Source: Anas platyrhynchos
Taxonomy: Eukaryota; Chordata; Aves; Anseriformes; Anatidae
Assembly (NCBI RefSeq): GCF_047663525.1
Contig: NC_092593.1
Span: 28,298,501 to 28,362,500 of the forward strand
DNA: 64,000 nucleotides
Reading direction: 5' to 3'
In this document: piece after piece, positions 15,401 through 29,400 of the stretch
How positions within the stretch are numbered: position 1 is the first letter of the stretch
Layout: every line of letters starts with the position of its first letter
Made by a program: the position numbers and the translations under genes
The notes under the pieces: generated by a model
What the model saw: only the letters and a program-made list of their open reading frames with translations
What the model was told of the DNA's origin: nothing
Databases searched by the model: none

Positions 15401-16048
15401 ATGTATTGGTGTGTTATATATAGTAATGCTGTGTAGTGTATTACAGTATTTATATCAATTCCACAGTGAGTTCTTTAGATAAAACACAAATCCTGCTTGT
15501 AGGAAATGTATAGCTTGTATTTACAATGTGTCTAGTGCATTTATTACCACTGTTTCCATGAAAATAATCCAGTTTAGGATCTTAAAATACTGGAGAACGT
15601 GTATAACTGTATATGGAAATAAATCATAATTGCAATGATGAAGAAACATGAAAGTTGGGGAAATAAAATGTTAGAACATGGTGCTTTGGGGAGCAAATGG
15701 AACATGCTGGAACATGAGAATTCATTGGGAAAGATATGGCAATTGACTGTGTTTCAGAGGCTCAGAGCCTCTTGTTTATGTGGCTCAAGTTCTGCAGATG
15801 TCATGCCAATATGTTTAAATGATACTAGAGCTTTATGCATTTATTGTATGTCACAGGAAGAAGATTTACAGGAGATGGAGGATTCTGCTAAGAAAATGGA
15901 AGATCAGTTTGGTCAGTTTTTTGATCAAGTGATTGTGAATGACAATTTACAAGAAGCATCTGCGCAGCTGCTATCTGCAGTCCATCGTGCACAAGATGAG
16001 CCCCAGTGGGTCCCTGCAATGTGGATATGCTCAGATACTCAGCCATAA
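468..16048 (+). CDS. MPP4: MPP4, membrane palmitoylated protein 4 (MAGUK), 3' part
   Basis: Fifteen coding exons, open at the 5' side (L27 exons lie outside the window): 468-549, 1432-1517, 1993-2064, 2512-2708, 3852-3916, 5702-5737, 6733-6753, 7992-8006, 9151-9192, 10061-10231, 11222-11302, 12224-12317, 13135-13243, 14891-15025, 15857-16048 (TAA). They give 465 residues, the C-terminal three quarters of a protein of about 640 in mammals. Order: most of a PDZ domain (first three exons), an SH3 domain (2512-2708, LYVRAMADY to LLKR), an acidic hook region cut into four tiny exons, then a guanylate-kinase-like domain ([12 protein letters not shown], then [30 protein letters not shown]) ending in [13 protein letters not shown]. 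The family is a non-enzymatic scaffold; MPP4 organises complexes at photoreceptor synapses. [15 protein letters not shown] and the [11 protein letters not shown] hook match MPP4 better than MPP3 or MPP7. Introns hold no other gene that I can see, only one CR1 fragment. Confidence 0.93.
3384..3462 (-). mobile_element. CR1 LINE 3' fragment
   Basis: A short stretch in an MPP4 intron matches the reverse complement of the CR1 3' end: an 'agaatt' start, then 'aaggttgaagggacctctgg' and 'gtccaaccccctt'. It is a minus-oriented, strongly truncated copy, as most CR1 insertions are. Confidence 0.75.
5699..5737 (+). other. MPP4: MPP4 exon with tandem CAG/AAG splice acceptor
   Basis: The exon encoding [11 protein letters not shown] is preceded by a NAGNAG acceptor (CAG ending at 5698, AAG ending at 5701). 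The upstream exon ends in phase 1 with a single T after ATG at 3916. Joining at CAG gives T+AA, a TAA stop. Joining at AAG gives T+AT, a tyrosine, and keeps the frame. Either the distal AAG is used, or a small exon between 3917 and 5640 that I could not find supplies the missing residues; mammalian MPP4 has a few extra residues at this point. Confidence 0.6.
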
Positions 16049-16265
16049 TTCTCAGTGGCAGGCAGCTTCATAAAGATTACAGCTTATGTTTTACTTCACG
16101 AATAATCCTAATGTCAGGATTGTCAGAATTTATCTTTGTATGCAAGGGATTTGGAAGAGGATTAGGAAAGAAGCTGCTGCAGGAGATATAATCATACTGT
16201 GTTATAGTTGAGTCCATTTTTGTACGAAAAAGGAAATACTGTGAGCTTTCAATTACAAGAATAAA
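16049..16265 (+). other. MPP4: MPP4 3' UTR and polyadenylation signal
   Basis: A canonical AATAAA lies at 16260-16265, about 210 bases after the TAA stop. It suggests a short 3' UTR. From there to about 16.9 kb the sequence is AT-rich and non-coding, with nothing else recognised. Confidence 0.7.
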
Positions 16266-16919
16266 GGAAAATATATTTTGTTGCATGTATTCACATAATT
16301 TACTCATTCAAAAACTATACAGAAATCAAAAAATCCTTTCCTTGCTTTTTTTTATTAGGGTCACCCTGGTCCTGTGATACTTGTACATGCTGGAAATCTT
16401 ACTTGGTCCAGAATATATTTTTTCTTAGCAGGATCTATTTGAGCAAAGAGTATTATTTATAAAGGTATGTTTGCTACTTGTCATGTTTACTTCTTAAGAC
16501 AGGAGCATCATGGTCTCAGCCACAAGAAAAGTGGCTGTAGAAACACCAGTTATCCTCATAGTACATGTAGTATTTTTCTTCTATCCCATCACCTCAAGTG
16601 AGTAAAAACTGCTACAATATAGATTTGTTAAAGAAGGACGCAGACTCTGAAGCCCCTTTTCACTTCTTGCTTTAATCTAAAGCAGCACCATCTCTTCACC
16701 AAATGGTGCAGTGCTTATGACAAACACGTTTCTTACTCTCTTCATCTCGCATTACAGGTATATTGCCCTCTGAAGGGGGCTCAGCTCAGGTTGGAGAAAA
16801 TCTACACGAGCAAGTTTCACAGGCTAGAGACAGTATTCATATAGCAAGCCTCCTCCAAACCACCTCTTGCAGCTAGCGGCATGTCTGCATGTTGTAAAGT
16901 CAGACCTAGCAAACGTGGA

Positions 16920-17420
16920 AAGAGCAGAGCAGAGCCCCCCCGTCCCCAGGCTGTGGGGTGAGTACAGGCAGAGAGGGAAGGCCCGGTGCCGGCTGTGCCG
17001 CTCAGAAACGGAGAGGCAGCCGCCCCTAACGGTGCCTCTGTGGCGTTTATTCCCTGGGCTGTTTTTTTCGTTTTTTTCCCTTCATTTCGCTTTCCCCGCC
17101 CGGTGGCGGCACGGCCGGGCCGAGGCGTGGCGGAAGCGAGCCCCGGCTCCTCCCCGCGGCGCCCGGGAGACCGGCGGCGGCGGCGGGCGCGGCCATGGCG
17201 AAGGCGGGGACGGGGCAGAGCCCCAACCGGGTGAGGGCGCCGTGGGGCCGGGGCGGGCGCGGGGCGGCTGTAACAACCAGGAGGGCGGCTGGGGACCGGG
17301 GGCCGGGGCCTCGCCCTCCTCCTCCGCCTGGGGCTGCGGTGCTGCGGAGTCTGGTGTGCGCTCTGGGGCGGATGGGGAAGGGCCGGGGCGCTGAGGCGGG
17401 AGGTGCGGCGCCGTGTCCCC
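16920..17420 (+). promoter_or_regulatory. TMEM237: CpG-island promoter of TMEM237
   Basis: GC- and CpG-dense block with GC boxes (GGGGCGGG types near 17250-17275) around the first coding exon of TMEM237. The flanks on both sides are AT-rich. No TATA box is evident, as usual for a housekeeping cilium gene. Long open frames on both strands here are a side effect of base composition. Confidence 0.8.
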
Positions 17421-20400
17421 GCTCTGCCGCTGGCCCCCTGCTGCTGCCCGCCTCGGCTGAGGGCGTGAGCAAAGGCTTCCTGGTTGTTTTCGTGTTCTCC
17501 TTCGTGCACGTTGGCAAAGGAAGGTGCTCGGAAAGCTTGAAACCCGTAAAGAGCGGTTAAGGGTTCTTAAAACTGCGAGTTGGAATGATTGCCCCTTTGG
17601 CAGCCCTGTGGAGAGCAGCTCCCCTCGCCGCCCTCACAGAGGAAATGCAGCTGCTTGGTGCCGTTTTCTGTGAGCTGAGCTTGAAAGTAAAGGTGTTTTT
17701 TGCTCTGCATTTCTGAACAGACCACCTGGGGAGCTGCGTGGATTTTTTTTTTTTTCCTGAGTGAGAGTTCCCAGGCTTGTTGCCAACTGCCTGTGGCTCC
17801 AGCTACCCAGTGAGGCAGTGAGCGTGCGCTTTGTGGCAGGCTGGTCAGCAGCTCCTGTCAGTAACAAAACATCCCTGGAAACCTGCACCCAAACTCACCT
17901 TTTCTGTGGAGTTTGCAGTGAGTTCCTTCAAATTCTGAGAAACTGGAAACTTCAAGGAAATAAAGCTCTTATGTATGTGGCAGAGTTGAGGACTTCCATA
18001 CAGGTAGAACAGACGATTATTAGCCAGTAGCTGCTTGCATGTGATTTCCTTTGTTGTCAAAAATAAATGATACAGAAATTCATTTTCTTTTCATTTGTTT
18101 TGCAGAAGGTAACTGAGTAGAGACACACTACTGCACAGGCAATGAATGCTGCATAAAAGCTCTCACACTTTACTTTTTGAAAATATCAAATATTCTAGGG
18201 AATTCACAATCACTACCACAAAAAATGTAGGAATCAATAAAAGCAATGAGCTCTGAGCTCGAATTTTGTCAATATTTTTTCTCCCTTATTGTGTGCCTGT
18301 ATGGTGAGAGCAGTGCTGGCCACTGCTGGGTGCTGGTCAGGGTATGCTGCTCCTTACCTGTGTGAGTAGCACTTGCTGTCAGTCTTCGCATGGCCAAAAT
18401 CCAGATTAGAGACTGGAGACTTAATCCTGCAAGTGCTTCCTTACACAAGGCGTTTCATTTCCGTAAGGTAAGCAAACCTAGGAGCGCTTGCTCACTTGAA
18501 CCTTCACCAGCATATGGAATCCTGCCATTCAGTACAGGCAGCATTTAGGACATTTTAGGACATCCTCTTGCTGCAATGGAAAACTCACAGAGCAAACTGC
18601 AGTCATTTCAAACAGGAGTAGTACTGGACCCTAGCCTGGGGGCAAGAAGGTTCACATCCAGCTAATCCTGGCTGGTAGAAGCTTATTTTTAGTTCAGAAT
18701 TAGCAGAGGTTCAGCGTGAGCAGCATCAGTAGTAGAGAACTGTTCACGGTGCCTCTTGCAGGGAAGAGTTTCAGATGATATGGGAAAAAAACAAGTGGTA
18801 AGTTTTTGGATCCTTGAGTCTTGCCAGTTGTACAGTCTTTTTTATTTCTGGTATCAACTGAATTTTTGGAACATGGGAAGTAGTTCTTCTGTGTACCTGT
18901 TAAATACAATTATATAATACAAAATCTGAAATTACCTTCCTTTTCCTAGGTGAAGAAATCATCCAGCATAAGAGTTCTGGATTGTTAACAGGATATACTT
19001 GTTTTTAGTTACATTTAACCTCTTGGTAAATATTTGCAAAAGTTCATAAGTCTTTTCTATAAATAAGTTTATTTTATATTTTTTTCTTATAATTCAGTAT
19101 TGCTCTGTTCTAAATTTACAACTTCATTAATAGAAAATACGGTGCTCATGATATACACTGTGCAAGTATACCAGTTATGTAAGTTACTGCAATATTTTGT
19201 TATATTTAAGTAAAATGACTGGCAAGCTGTACCAGTGAATGCTGTACCTTCTATGCACTATGAAAATTACTGAAGCGAGGGTGAAATGCAAGCTGCACCT
19301 CACACATAGCTGTTAGGCAAATGTCCCCTGTGCAGTGCCCATCAGAACTGTGCTAAGAACATGCTGTATGACGTCTGTGAAACATGTCCACCAGGAGTTT
19401 CTCACTGTTCATGTATGTGTGTACCTGATTATGTATGAGGTGCTTAGAATCTGGTTTCAGAAGCATAGGTAGCAAAACACATTCGGTATGTTGAGACCGT
19501 GTCTGGAAGGAGCCGTTTTCTGTGGAGTAGTTTAACAGGCGCTCAGAAAAGAGGTGGTTTCACACTGACAGAAGCTGACTTTTGTCTCTTTTGTCTTTCA
19601 GTGTCCCCCGCGTGCCCTCCCTCCAGTGCCAAGGTAAGATCAGGTCATTCTGTGGAGTTGATCATGGTTCTGTACTGCTATGTTTTTAAAGGTAATGAAA
19701 TGAAGAAAAATTAGTTTTAACAAGTATCTGTGTAGCCATAATGGCTTTAAAAACACTTGCTTTTCTTGATACTTTGTTGTTCTAGAATCCCTTACAAGGA
19801 ATACAAAGCATTTTAAAGTTTCACTGAGGCTGAGAAAATTTATTATCTCATTTTTAATATTCAGAGAGGTAAACTCTTTAAAGAGATTTTGACAAATAGC
19901 AGATTCAGTTTTATTAACATCTGCTTCAGTGTTATTGATGTCCTTCCTTTCAATTTCTTCTTCCTTAACTAGATCTTTGCTTTGTTTCATGTTCTGTAGT
20001 TTATTTAAATTACAAATCCTTCATAATAGGAATTTTTGAATTTAGACTAGATATTATCAAATGGGGTTATAGGCGTCTATCACTTTTACATAGTGTATAG
20101 GAAGAAATTTGTGATTTTTTTCCAGCATCCTAATGGGCAATGGGTAAAGAAAGGCAATTAAATAGTTTTTTATGGTGTGGTGAATGAGATTCCTTCAAAG
20201 TACCGTAAGGCAAATCTGATATTTTGACAGTGTATAAAGGCAGTGTGTTTTTAGTACTGTGTGTGTTCGAATGTTTCGTAACTTCTTTTGTTGGTTTATT
20301 ACATACCAAGCAGTAAGACGAGTTTTAATTATCCAGGTGATTACAGTTTCTAATCTGATCTACAGCTAGCCAACTGAGAAACTGTGCACAGTCACAAAGC

Positions 20401-23400
20401 GTTGAGTCTTGATGATTGCTTTGTGCACTTAACCCCGTTGTACACAATTGCTCATAAAAAGAAATTGGGGTGAGGATAAGGAAATTAATAATAATAAAAA
20501 GTAGTGAGAATGTCAATTTCGTGAATTGCAATTGATTCAAAACTAACTTTCTTCTCTACCTTTGTTCCTTTTACACTGCTCTTCAACACCTTTCTTCTTA
20601 AATGTGAAGAGGAAACCAGGGTGAGTTCTTGTGGCAAAAAAGAGAATCGTAAACATCAGTAGTTCCTTTTGGTGTCACTTAATCCTCTCTTTAAAGATGG
20701 GTCCTTATGATTTTCCTAAATTCAGGCTGATAATCACGTAAATTGCATGGATACCTGGACTACCACAGTGATAATTATCTAGTATTTTTCTTTGTTCTCA
20801 TTACTGATTTCTATTTCCATATGGAATCAAGGTAACTGGAATGTTGTCAATGTGCTCTAAACAGGATTTTTATTCTTCAGAGCATTATTCAAAATATTTC
20901 AGTTTTTCATTTAACACATGCGTATGCATATTTAACCTCTGTCGCACTTAAGAAGATTTTGTATCTTGTTTTCCTACTATCTTCTGTACCCTAACTGCTT
21001 GTGTAAATTGGTGAATTGTCATCTTATCTGTAAAAGGTAAAGGATGCCTTTACTTGTAAAAAGGACTAACTTTCTGAACTTGAAATCGTATGACCGTTAA
21101 AAAAAAAGGGAAATGGAGGTTTCTCCATGTTGTGTAGCTAGACTTGTGTTTTATGTTCTGCAGATGAAATTCCACTCAGTCGTCCCAAAAGAAGAAAACC
21201 CAAAGGAAAGACTCCATTAGGTAAGGTCCTGCCAAGACTGAAAACTGGATTTATAATCCTGGGTGAGACCTACACTGTAGCAAAGCTCTTGACAGATGCA
21301 CGTTTTTCAGTCTTGTGCTGGTTTTGAATAATGTTCTTCTCAGCTAATTTATAATAATTGATTTTATGTTGTATGTCCACATTCTTTTTTTGCTTACAGC
21401 GCCGTCTGTCTTTTTAGAACAAGTCTGTAATGCTAGCAGAAGTAACTTCAATCCTCTTTTGCCCTAGGTCCATTCTCAGTACTGCTAATAGAGCAAATTT
21501 TGATACTGAAATGAAAAAAAAAAAGTTTTGATATTTATTCATCTTTTTTTTTCCTTTCTAAAAATTTATGATACTTCACTAAATAGTCACTTCCATCTGT
21601 AAGCTGCTTTCAATGTTGAGTGTGTTAAGCGCTTGATTTTTTTGTATGAATTTAAATGAAACTCATTTAACATATTGTCTCAAGAAGTTCTAGGCCAAAT
21701 AAAGTTACAAGTTGACTGTTATCTTCTGAGTGTTAAAAGTCTGAAATACGACTAACACAAGAGCTTTGTATTTTTACAAAAAGTGGATCTGCTGAATAAA
21801 GATACCCTTTTAAACAAAATTACAAGCCTGATCTGTTATGATAATGCAAAATGTTTTCATAAGATTTACTAGATTTCTTTAAATCAGTTGACTTGGGACC
21901 ATGTGACGGTTTGATAAGTAAACCTTTATTTGGTTAGAAGGGTATGTAATGGCAGACTCATTGTAAGGCTGTTGAATGTAATAAGTAGAGCTGTTGCTAG
22001 CAGGGCTTCCTAAGGATGAAGTTTTGTGATTTTTTCTTAGTATGCTGAGTTATGGCCAATTGACTTTGGCCATTACTTTGCTGGTTAGTTTTGCATTTTA
22101 GCACAGTAAAACTCTATAAAAGGTGGGGAAACCTGTTACTTGAAGTGAAAACAAAGGTAGATTCAGTTGGTATTGATAAAAACTGCAGTACTTGAAAGTA
22201 CTATAAAAAGGCTTGTCTTTCTACATCAAATAATGCAAATTGATGCTACTGCTGCTAGAATATTTGATGAAATTTCATGTTAACCTCTCAAGGAAATTTA
22301 GTTTCTCCAAAGTGGAGTAATTCTTCTCTCAGACTGGAGTTAACATTCTTCAGCATTGCTTTATTTCCCTGCTCCTCCTGTATCCTAGGGCTGTTCGTTT
22401 AGCAATTAATTTGATTTTCCCTTTTTACACTAATTTGCCTTAATGTTTATCTGTCTGAGTGAATCATCTTGTAACAAACTGTTAATTTTTCTGTCCTTTT
22501 CAGTATTATCTTTGCATATAGAAAGGAAAATTATAGAGGAATTGCTCTTTCCTGTGTTAGATTCCATTCAGTCAGTCCTCAGTTATATACCCAAATTTCA
22601 ATCATGCTACTTCTTGGATACTTACATTTCCTCCCGGCATGAAATTGTCAGGGTGAAATGTGCTGTGTGTTTTCACCTTGTATAATCTTATTACCATATT
22701 TGCTTCCCAACTCTTATATTTACTGGCCAATACATTTTCATCAGCTGTAAGCTGAGCAAGCATAGATATTCTGCACAATATAGCAAATAGCAACTTTTAT
22801 TATGTGTTCTCAGTGTCTCTAAATTGAGGTTGCTGGAGTTTTTCTTACACTTTTCAGATGGTATTGTCCAAGCAACTGTTCGTCGGCAGTCTGAAAGCAG
22901 TGAGCCCCTAACTCCTGAACCTCATGATGTCCCTCCTCAGAGGAAACGCAAAAAGAAGAAAGTGCCTCCTGGTATGTGAAACAACTGTAGACTGAAAAAA
23001 AAATCAATGACAGAAATATGACTGGCCAATTTGCATTTTGGTTTAAAACATTTCAAATCAGATACTCTTGTAAAAGCTGGAGGTACTCTGAGTGAATGGT
23101 AGCTTAGAGTTTCAATTTCTGATTTTAGGTTTGGTGTTTTATATAATAACTATTTATGCATTTAAGTGAATGTATTTCCAGTTCTATGAAAGCTGTACAA
23201 TTTTCATGTATCTTATTTTAAATTTTCAGATTGTGAGACCTCTTTTACCCAGCAGAATGTTGCATCCTTATTTCAGAATGGAAAAGGCATGGATATTCCT
23301 GAAGCTGAAGAAACAGTGATCCGCAAACAGAGAAAAAGAACAAAGTGAGATGAAACTTGTATAGCTTATGATTTGAAATACGTGCAGTAGTGAAAATGAC

Positions 23401-26400
23401 TGATTAACGTTTTACTGTGTGACATTACAAAGATGTCCATGATACCATTCAGCTTGTAAAATAAACTGTATTCATGCAGTCCCTTCCAGGGCTAGGATCT
23501 AACTTCCTCCACTTGTTTGATTTATGCATGCCTGGGTGCATTACAGTTTGTATTTATTTTGTATGTATTTAGTTTGTATGAGTTTGTATGTGTTTTTTTT
23601 TAATTGTTAATCTCTTGGTAGGTATTTCTTCCCACCTTGGTGTTATGACACAAGAAGGTATTTAAATTGAAAGAAAACCCCCAAAATTAAGGATTAGCTT
23701 TATAGTTTTAGTTAGCTAACTCCATGATAATTTTAGTCCTTTTAATCGGTTCTTGTCAGTCAAGTTAGACGTTAAAAGTTCATAGCAGTCTTCAGCATTA
23801 AAATTTTACTTCTTGTTCTTTTTCTGCTCCTTTGTATGTCCTGTGATAATAGGAAACCTCGGCCAGCAGAAATGCACTGTTCCAATGAACTGGAGGTGGA
23901 GGAGGAAGACATCATTGAAGATGAGCACAGAAAGAGCCCAGATCAGCAGCCTGTGTTTGCTGCTCCCACTGGAGTTAGCCAGCCTGTTAGCAAGGTGTTT
24001 GTTGAAAAAAACCGTAAGTGTATCATGTGATTTAAGTAATTTAAGGAAATTCTTGCAATTAAAAAATGCATAATTGTATTGAAAATGCAAGTATTGTACC
24101 ACTGGGAGGAATTTAAAGAGCAAGTTTTCCAGGAAAAAAATATCTTTCCAAGTAAATACACGTTATAATTATTCAATAGTGAATGTTAGTGTTGTTCTGC
24201 TGGCATGTATAGTTAAATTTTTGAATTCTATGGAAAAAAAATGCTGGTTGATAGTACAGAACTGAGCTTATTTAACTTAATACTGTCTCAGTATATTGAG
24301 AAGAAAGTATTTACTGTATTTAAAAAAATCTTTCAACTAGAAGTTTTTGTTTGTTTTGTATCAGGGAACACTAAGTAATTACACAAAGTGTGCTGCACAT
24401 TTGTAAATCCATAGCCTGATCTATCAGGGTATATCACACTGACAAAGGCATCCTGATCTGCATGTAAGCTGACAGAGGCTAGGAAGTGGGAAGAAATCTG
24501 ATGGAAATTTTAATACTTTTTCACAGGAGGAAGTACAAGCATTAGTATAGAAATAATGGATGAAGGTAACAGTAGTCTCTAAAATTAATTTCCTCATCCA
24601 TCTAGGGCGTTTTCAAGCAGCTGACCGTGCAGAATTGATTAAAACCACTGAAAATATCAATGTACTTATGGATGTGAAGGCTTCATGGACCACTAGAGAT
24701 GTCGCCCTCTCAGTGCATCGAAGTTTCAGGTGATAGATTAACATTTTGATGTAAATAAGCAGTATTTTTTTTTCTTCTTGAGAAGTTAGCTCCTTTTTTC
24801 TATCATTGTGATATATCTTTATTTCTTTTGAATATTTCTGATAGGTGGTGGTTGGAGATGCAGCTGGTATAAGGCTTTTCAGTCCTTTAGCTGTTTTTCC
24901 TGACAATAATAGCTGTTTCTAGTCAAGATGCCATATGTGAAATGCAACATGTAAAAAGAGTAACAAGCTGGAGCCAACTAAGAAAGCTGTACTGCAAAGA
25001 TTCAGAGAAAATCTGAAGTGAAAGAGACTAATATGATAACAGAAACACTGGGGACCTACTAAAAAAAGTGTTGTGAAATGAGATTCACCCATCAGCTACA
25101 ATATGACCAGAATGAAAATAGCTGCATTGAGATGGTTCCCAATGAAAAATCTTGATTGGTAAAAAAGAGGGAGGAGTGAAACTGGACTGGGCATAAGTTT
25201 GCACACAGTAGCAAAAAATGAATTTTTATACAAGTGGTTGTGTTGTGATACAGAATGGGAAGATGACATCCATTTTCATATCTCTGGTGTCTTCTACTTG
25301 GAAACCTGTGCTTGCTTTTCACCTTTTTGTTAGCAAGGAGGGTAATGACAGCTTGAGGAAATTCTGAAAAGGCTGACTCTCTGTCAAGGACTGATTATGA
25401 ATTCTTGTATAGGTGAAAGGGGCAGTGGTCTTGAGTAGGTATAGGTAAAATGGAAGAGTGTGTGGAGTGAAAGTATTTGACTCTTGGAGCAGTAAAAATG
25501 GGAACTAGCAAGAGAATCAGTGAAAATTGTTTTTTCTTGGTTGACAGCGCAGGTGCCAGTGCAGTCTGTCAAAGGAGGAAGCATAAGTCCCATCATGTAG
25601 GATTTTAAAACCTGGATCAGAAAAAATACTCAGAAACAACCTGTCATGGCAGCAGGGTTGAAAGGGTGGATTCATAGGCCTTTTCTGTCTGTAGTTCTTT
25701 AATTGAAGGCATTAAACTTTTCTAATGTTCTTTTGTCCATTCAGGGTGATCGGACTCTTTACCCACGGCTTTCTTGCTGGGTATGCTGTATGGAATATCA
25801 TTGTTATCTACATCTTGGCAGGAAATCAACTTTCCACAATTTCTAACCTGCTCCAGCAATATAAGGCTCTAGCATACCCAGCTCAAAGTTTGTTCTACTT
25901 GTTGCTGTCTATCAGCACAGTCTCAGCCTTTGATAGGTAAAATCTGTTTGTATTTGGGAGGCATGTGTAACTTGTATGCAATATGTTCTTTCCTTCTTTG
26001 TCTGGCTTATTTTGATCTGCTGTTGATAATTTAATGCAATACACTTGGAGAATGATTTTACACATGGATGGCTGTATAGTTAAAAGGTGTACTTCTGCAT
26101 TCAGTCTCATGTTACTGATTCCTGTCCATTACCTGTTGACTTGTATCAATGTACTTGTGCTGTCTGTGTAATCAGGAGGTGAATCAAATAGGAGAGCTGA
26201 TGGTTTTTATGGGGCAGAGGGGTGCGGAACAACTACTCTTTCTGTCAAGTTACTTTTCATGTGAATCTATTCCCCAGCTAGGTTTGCCACATGGCTTTAT
26301 AAACAGTTTTCCCAGCTCAGCTGGGGTTTCTTGAGCCTTATTGCTCAAGAGTGGGAATGAACAGAAAGATGAACAAAGAGACCATAAGCAGAGTAGTTTC

Positions 26401-29400
26401 ATAGGTGTTTCTAATGACAGGTTGTCTTCACAGCAGCATGGTAAGCCAGGGGAGGAGTCTGTTTTATGGAAGAAATTGTGTCCTTTTTTCAATGAATTGT
26501 GGCAGGGAGGAGGCCTGATTTATTCCTAATGGCTCCTGTACCAGTGTAAGCTTTGCAAGCAGTTACATTAGCATAACTGAGTTTGTTTTGGGGACACTGA
26601 AATGAATAAATGAATGCAAGGATTAGAGAGAGCACAGATCTCTCCAGATTCTCCCTGTTCCAGAAATGACTGCAGTGAGAAAGTTACAAAACTCATGGAA
26701 CATCCTCCTTAGTTTCAAACTTTCTTGGGTTTGGCATAGTAAGGATCATTGCATGTGTGTGCAGTATAGTTGTGTATTAAGGCACTGTAAAAGAGACAGA
26801 AAAAGGTATCTCAAAAAAAAGTTAAAAGAAAATAGAATACTGTTAGAGGAACAATATTATTATCCTATTGGGCTGTGTTAATGAATCTTTTTTTTTTTTT
26901 GTAATCAGGATTGATTTGGCGAAAGCATCAGTTGCGCTGAGGGGTTTTCTTACCCTAGACCCAGCAGCAATAGCTTCATTCTGTAAGTATCCTGAAGGGG
27001 ATAGGAAGTTGCTCAGAAGATAAAGTAACTGGATAAATCCTACGTTCTATTTTCATTACGTTTTTCCTCTATGGTTATTTTCTAAGTAGTTGAAAATAGC
27101 ATTCAAGGGCTGTGAACACTGCATATTTTTAAAGCATTTGCAATAGCATTAGCGGGGCTATTACTGAGATGGTTCTTTTCCCACTTCTGAATACAGAACA
27201 TAAAAGTAGCAAAAAACGAATCACAAGATGACACCTTTGATGTAGCTGATAGATTGCAAAAGTGCAGAAACCAGACTTTGATGGGTCAAAATTCCCAGAT
27301 TTGAGGAGAGTGCTGAAAAAGAGAGAATGAGCTAAAGGAGGCAGTATCATTGGAAGCAGTGGAGTGAAAGGAAAGAAAATGTAGTGATAATTACCATGTC
27401 ATGATAAGACAGCATTTTTTGTTTTGTTTTGCTTTATACCTAACATTACTAATTCAATTTCTTCCAGTGTACTTCACTGCTCTTATCTTATCCTTAAGTC
27501 AGCAGATGACATGTGACAGAATTAACCTCTACACACCACCTTCGGAAAATGGCAGCATCTGGTAAGAAACCTAGTAAATTACTTCTGTGATCTAATGGGG
27601 TTTCTTAGCTGAGTTGCTGTCTTTGGAATCCACTTTCCTTAACAGGCCTTTGTAATGAAAGACCATCAGGATGGTAGTAGTAGCTATGTTTTTACACCTA
27701 GCTTAGCAAGTTGTTTTTTTATGATACTCTGCTGAAATTATTGTAACACCTATGTACCAGTGTGTAACCTGACTAATTGGTTGATGTACTTCTCTCAGGA
27801 TAGCAGGTACAGAGGAAGAAATTCTTCAGCCATGGATTGTGGTGAATCTGGTAGTGTCTATTCTAGTTGGGGCAAGTTGGATCTTCTTGTCTTACCGACC
27901 AGAGCTAGACCATAGTGAAGGTAGGAAATACTAATAGGCTAAATGTTGTTTATTCGGTCTTTTATCGGCTCTGCTCTGCATTGGGTGTTCAGGACTAGCA
28001 ACTTTTAAAAGCAAGTGCTTCTTAGGATGCTGATGTCTGTGTGTGATCTTCTAAAGAAGCAGCAGTTATTAAAAAGGAAAGAAAAGCCTTGTTTCTCCTG
28101 GCTGATTTTTGAAACTTGAAAATATTTGTCTTTTCTTATTAGAAAGAAAATTAATTTTAACTTTAACAACAACAACAAAAAAGAATGTTTAAAATGTATT
28201 CATTCTGCTTCTGTTTTAGAAAATTCTCCAGTGTTACTAATGCTCCTTTTGCAAATGCTGAGTGCATTTTGAGTTCACCTGTATATTATTTTCAACAGAA
28301 CAATGCAGTAGTTTTAGGAACTCCCAAGCTTTGAAAAGTAAAATTTGAACTTGCAGAACAGGGCATCAAATGAGGAGTACTTGTGGTCATGGTTGGAAGA
28401 GGGGGCAAGCAGGTCATCCCCTTTCTTAGAAGCAACTTTGCTACATGCTGAGCCTTCTTCCTTTTGTTGTTGGAGCTTGGATCCAAAAGGTGTATCATTA
28501 CTAAGCTTTCCTATTAAATGCATGTAGCCTGTGACTTCAATTCGTGTTGTACACACAAATTTTAAGTATTAGCTGTAAGTCAACTCATACCAAAGAGCAT
28601 CATGAGTTGAAGCACAAAATTTGTGTTTGGGAGGCCAAAGAAGATTAAACGTGTTTCTTCAGATTACTTTAGAATTCTAATTTACCAATTCTTTATTTCA
28701 GTTGGCCTCAGTTACTCCGCTTATTTCTATTAACTCAATGACATTTTTTTTTTTTAAACAACCGTGGTTGGCAGCCTTTACAATCATTGAACATAAACTT
28801 TTTAATAGATGTCTAAATTGTATTTTAAGCCATTTAAAAAATAATATAGGCTTATTCAAGGGTGGCAGTGGCAGGATTTAGTCCATTTTTTAATGAGATT
28901 TCAGATGTTTACAGGTGCCAACAAGGATTAGAAAATCTGCTTCAAAAATTTCAAAAGAAAAATTCTGTTAGGATTTTTTCCTATCAGAAATAGTAGAAAA
29001 ATGTTAATCTCCTAAGGATGGCATAGTAAAAATAAGTGTGTGAATCTCACACTTGAGTAGATAAAACTGCACTGTTGCACGTGCAGATTTTTGTGTGATC
29101 TTACCTTATTGACAGGTTGTTGGCAAACACAACCTGGTCTATATGCTGAATGTGCTGTTAGCAAGCGAGAAAGTACACCCATGCTGAGGGTGCAGTACAT
29201 GTGTAAAGGAACACAGAGAAGAGAAAACTCTGCCCTCAGCAGCATAAAACTCTGTAAGGACTACCCCATCAGCTGCTTAGCATGCCCAGCTGAACTTCTC
29301 AACAGTTCCTCACTGCTGACCTTAAGCAGTTTCCTGTGCCTGAACTACCTTGGTGACAACTAGCTGTGAGCAATATCATAAATCATACTTTCTGTCGTGG

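Noticed and set aside
16817-17509. 230-codon minus-strand open frame in the TMEM237 promoter
   Set aside because: It lies in a CpG island where stops are rare; the product is Arg/Pro/Ala-rich with no family resemblance, and TMEM237 exon 1 occupies the other strand.
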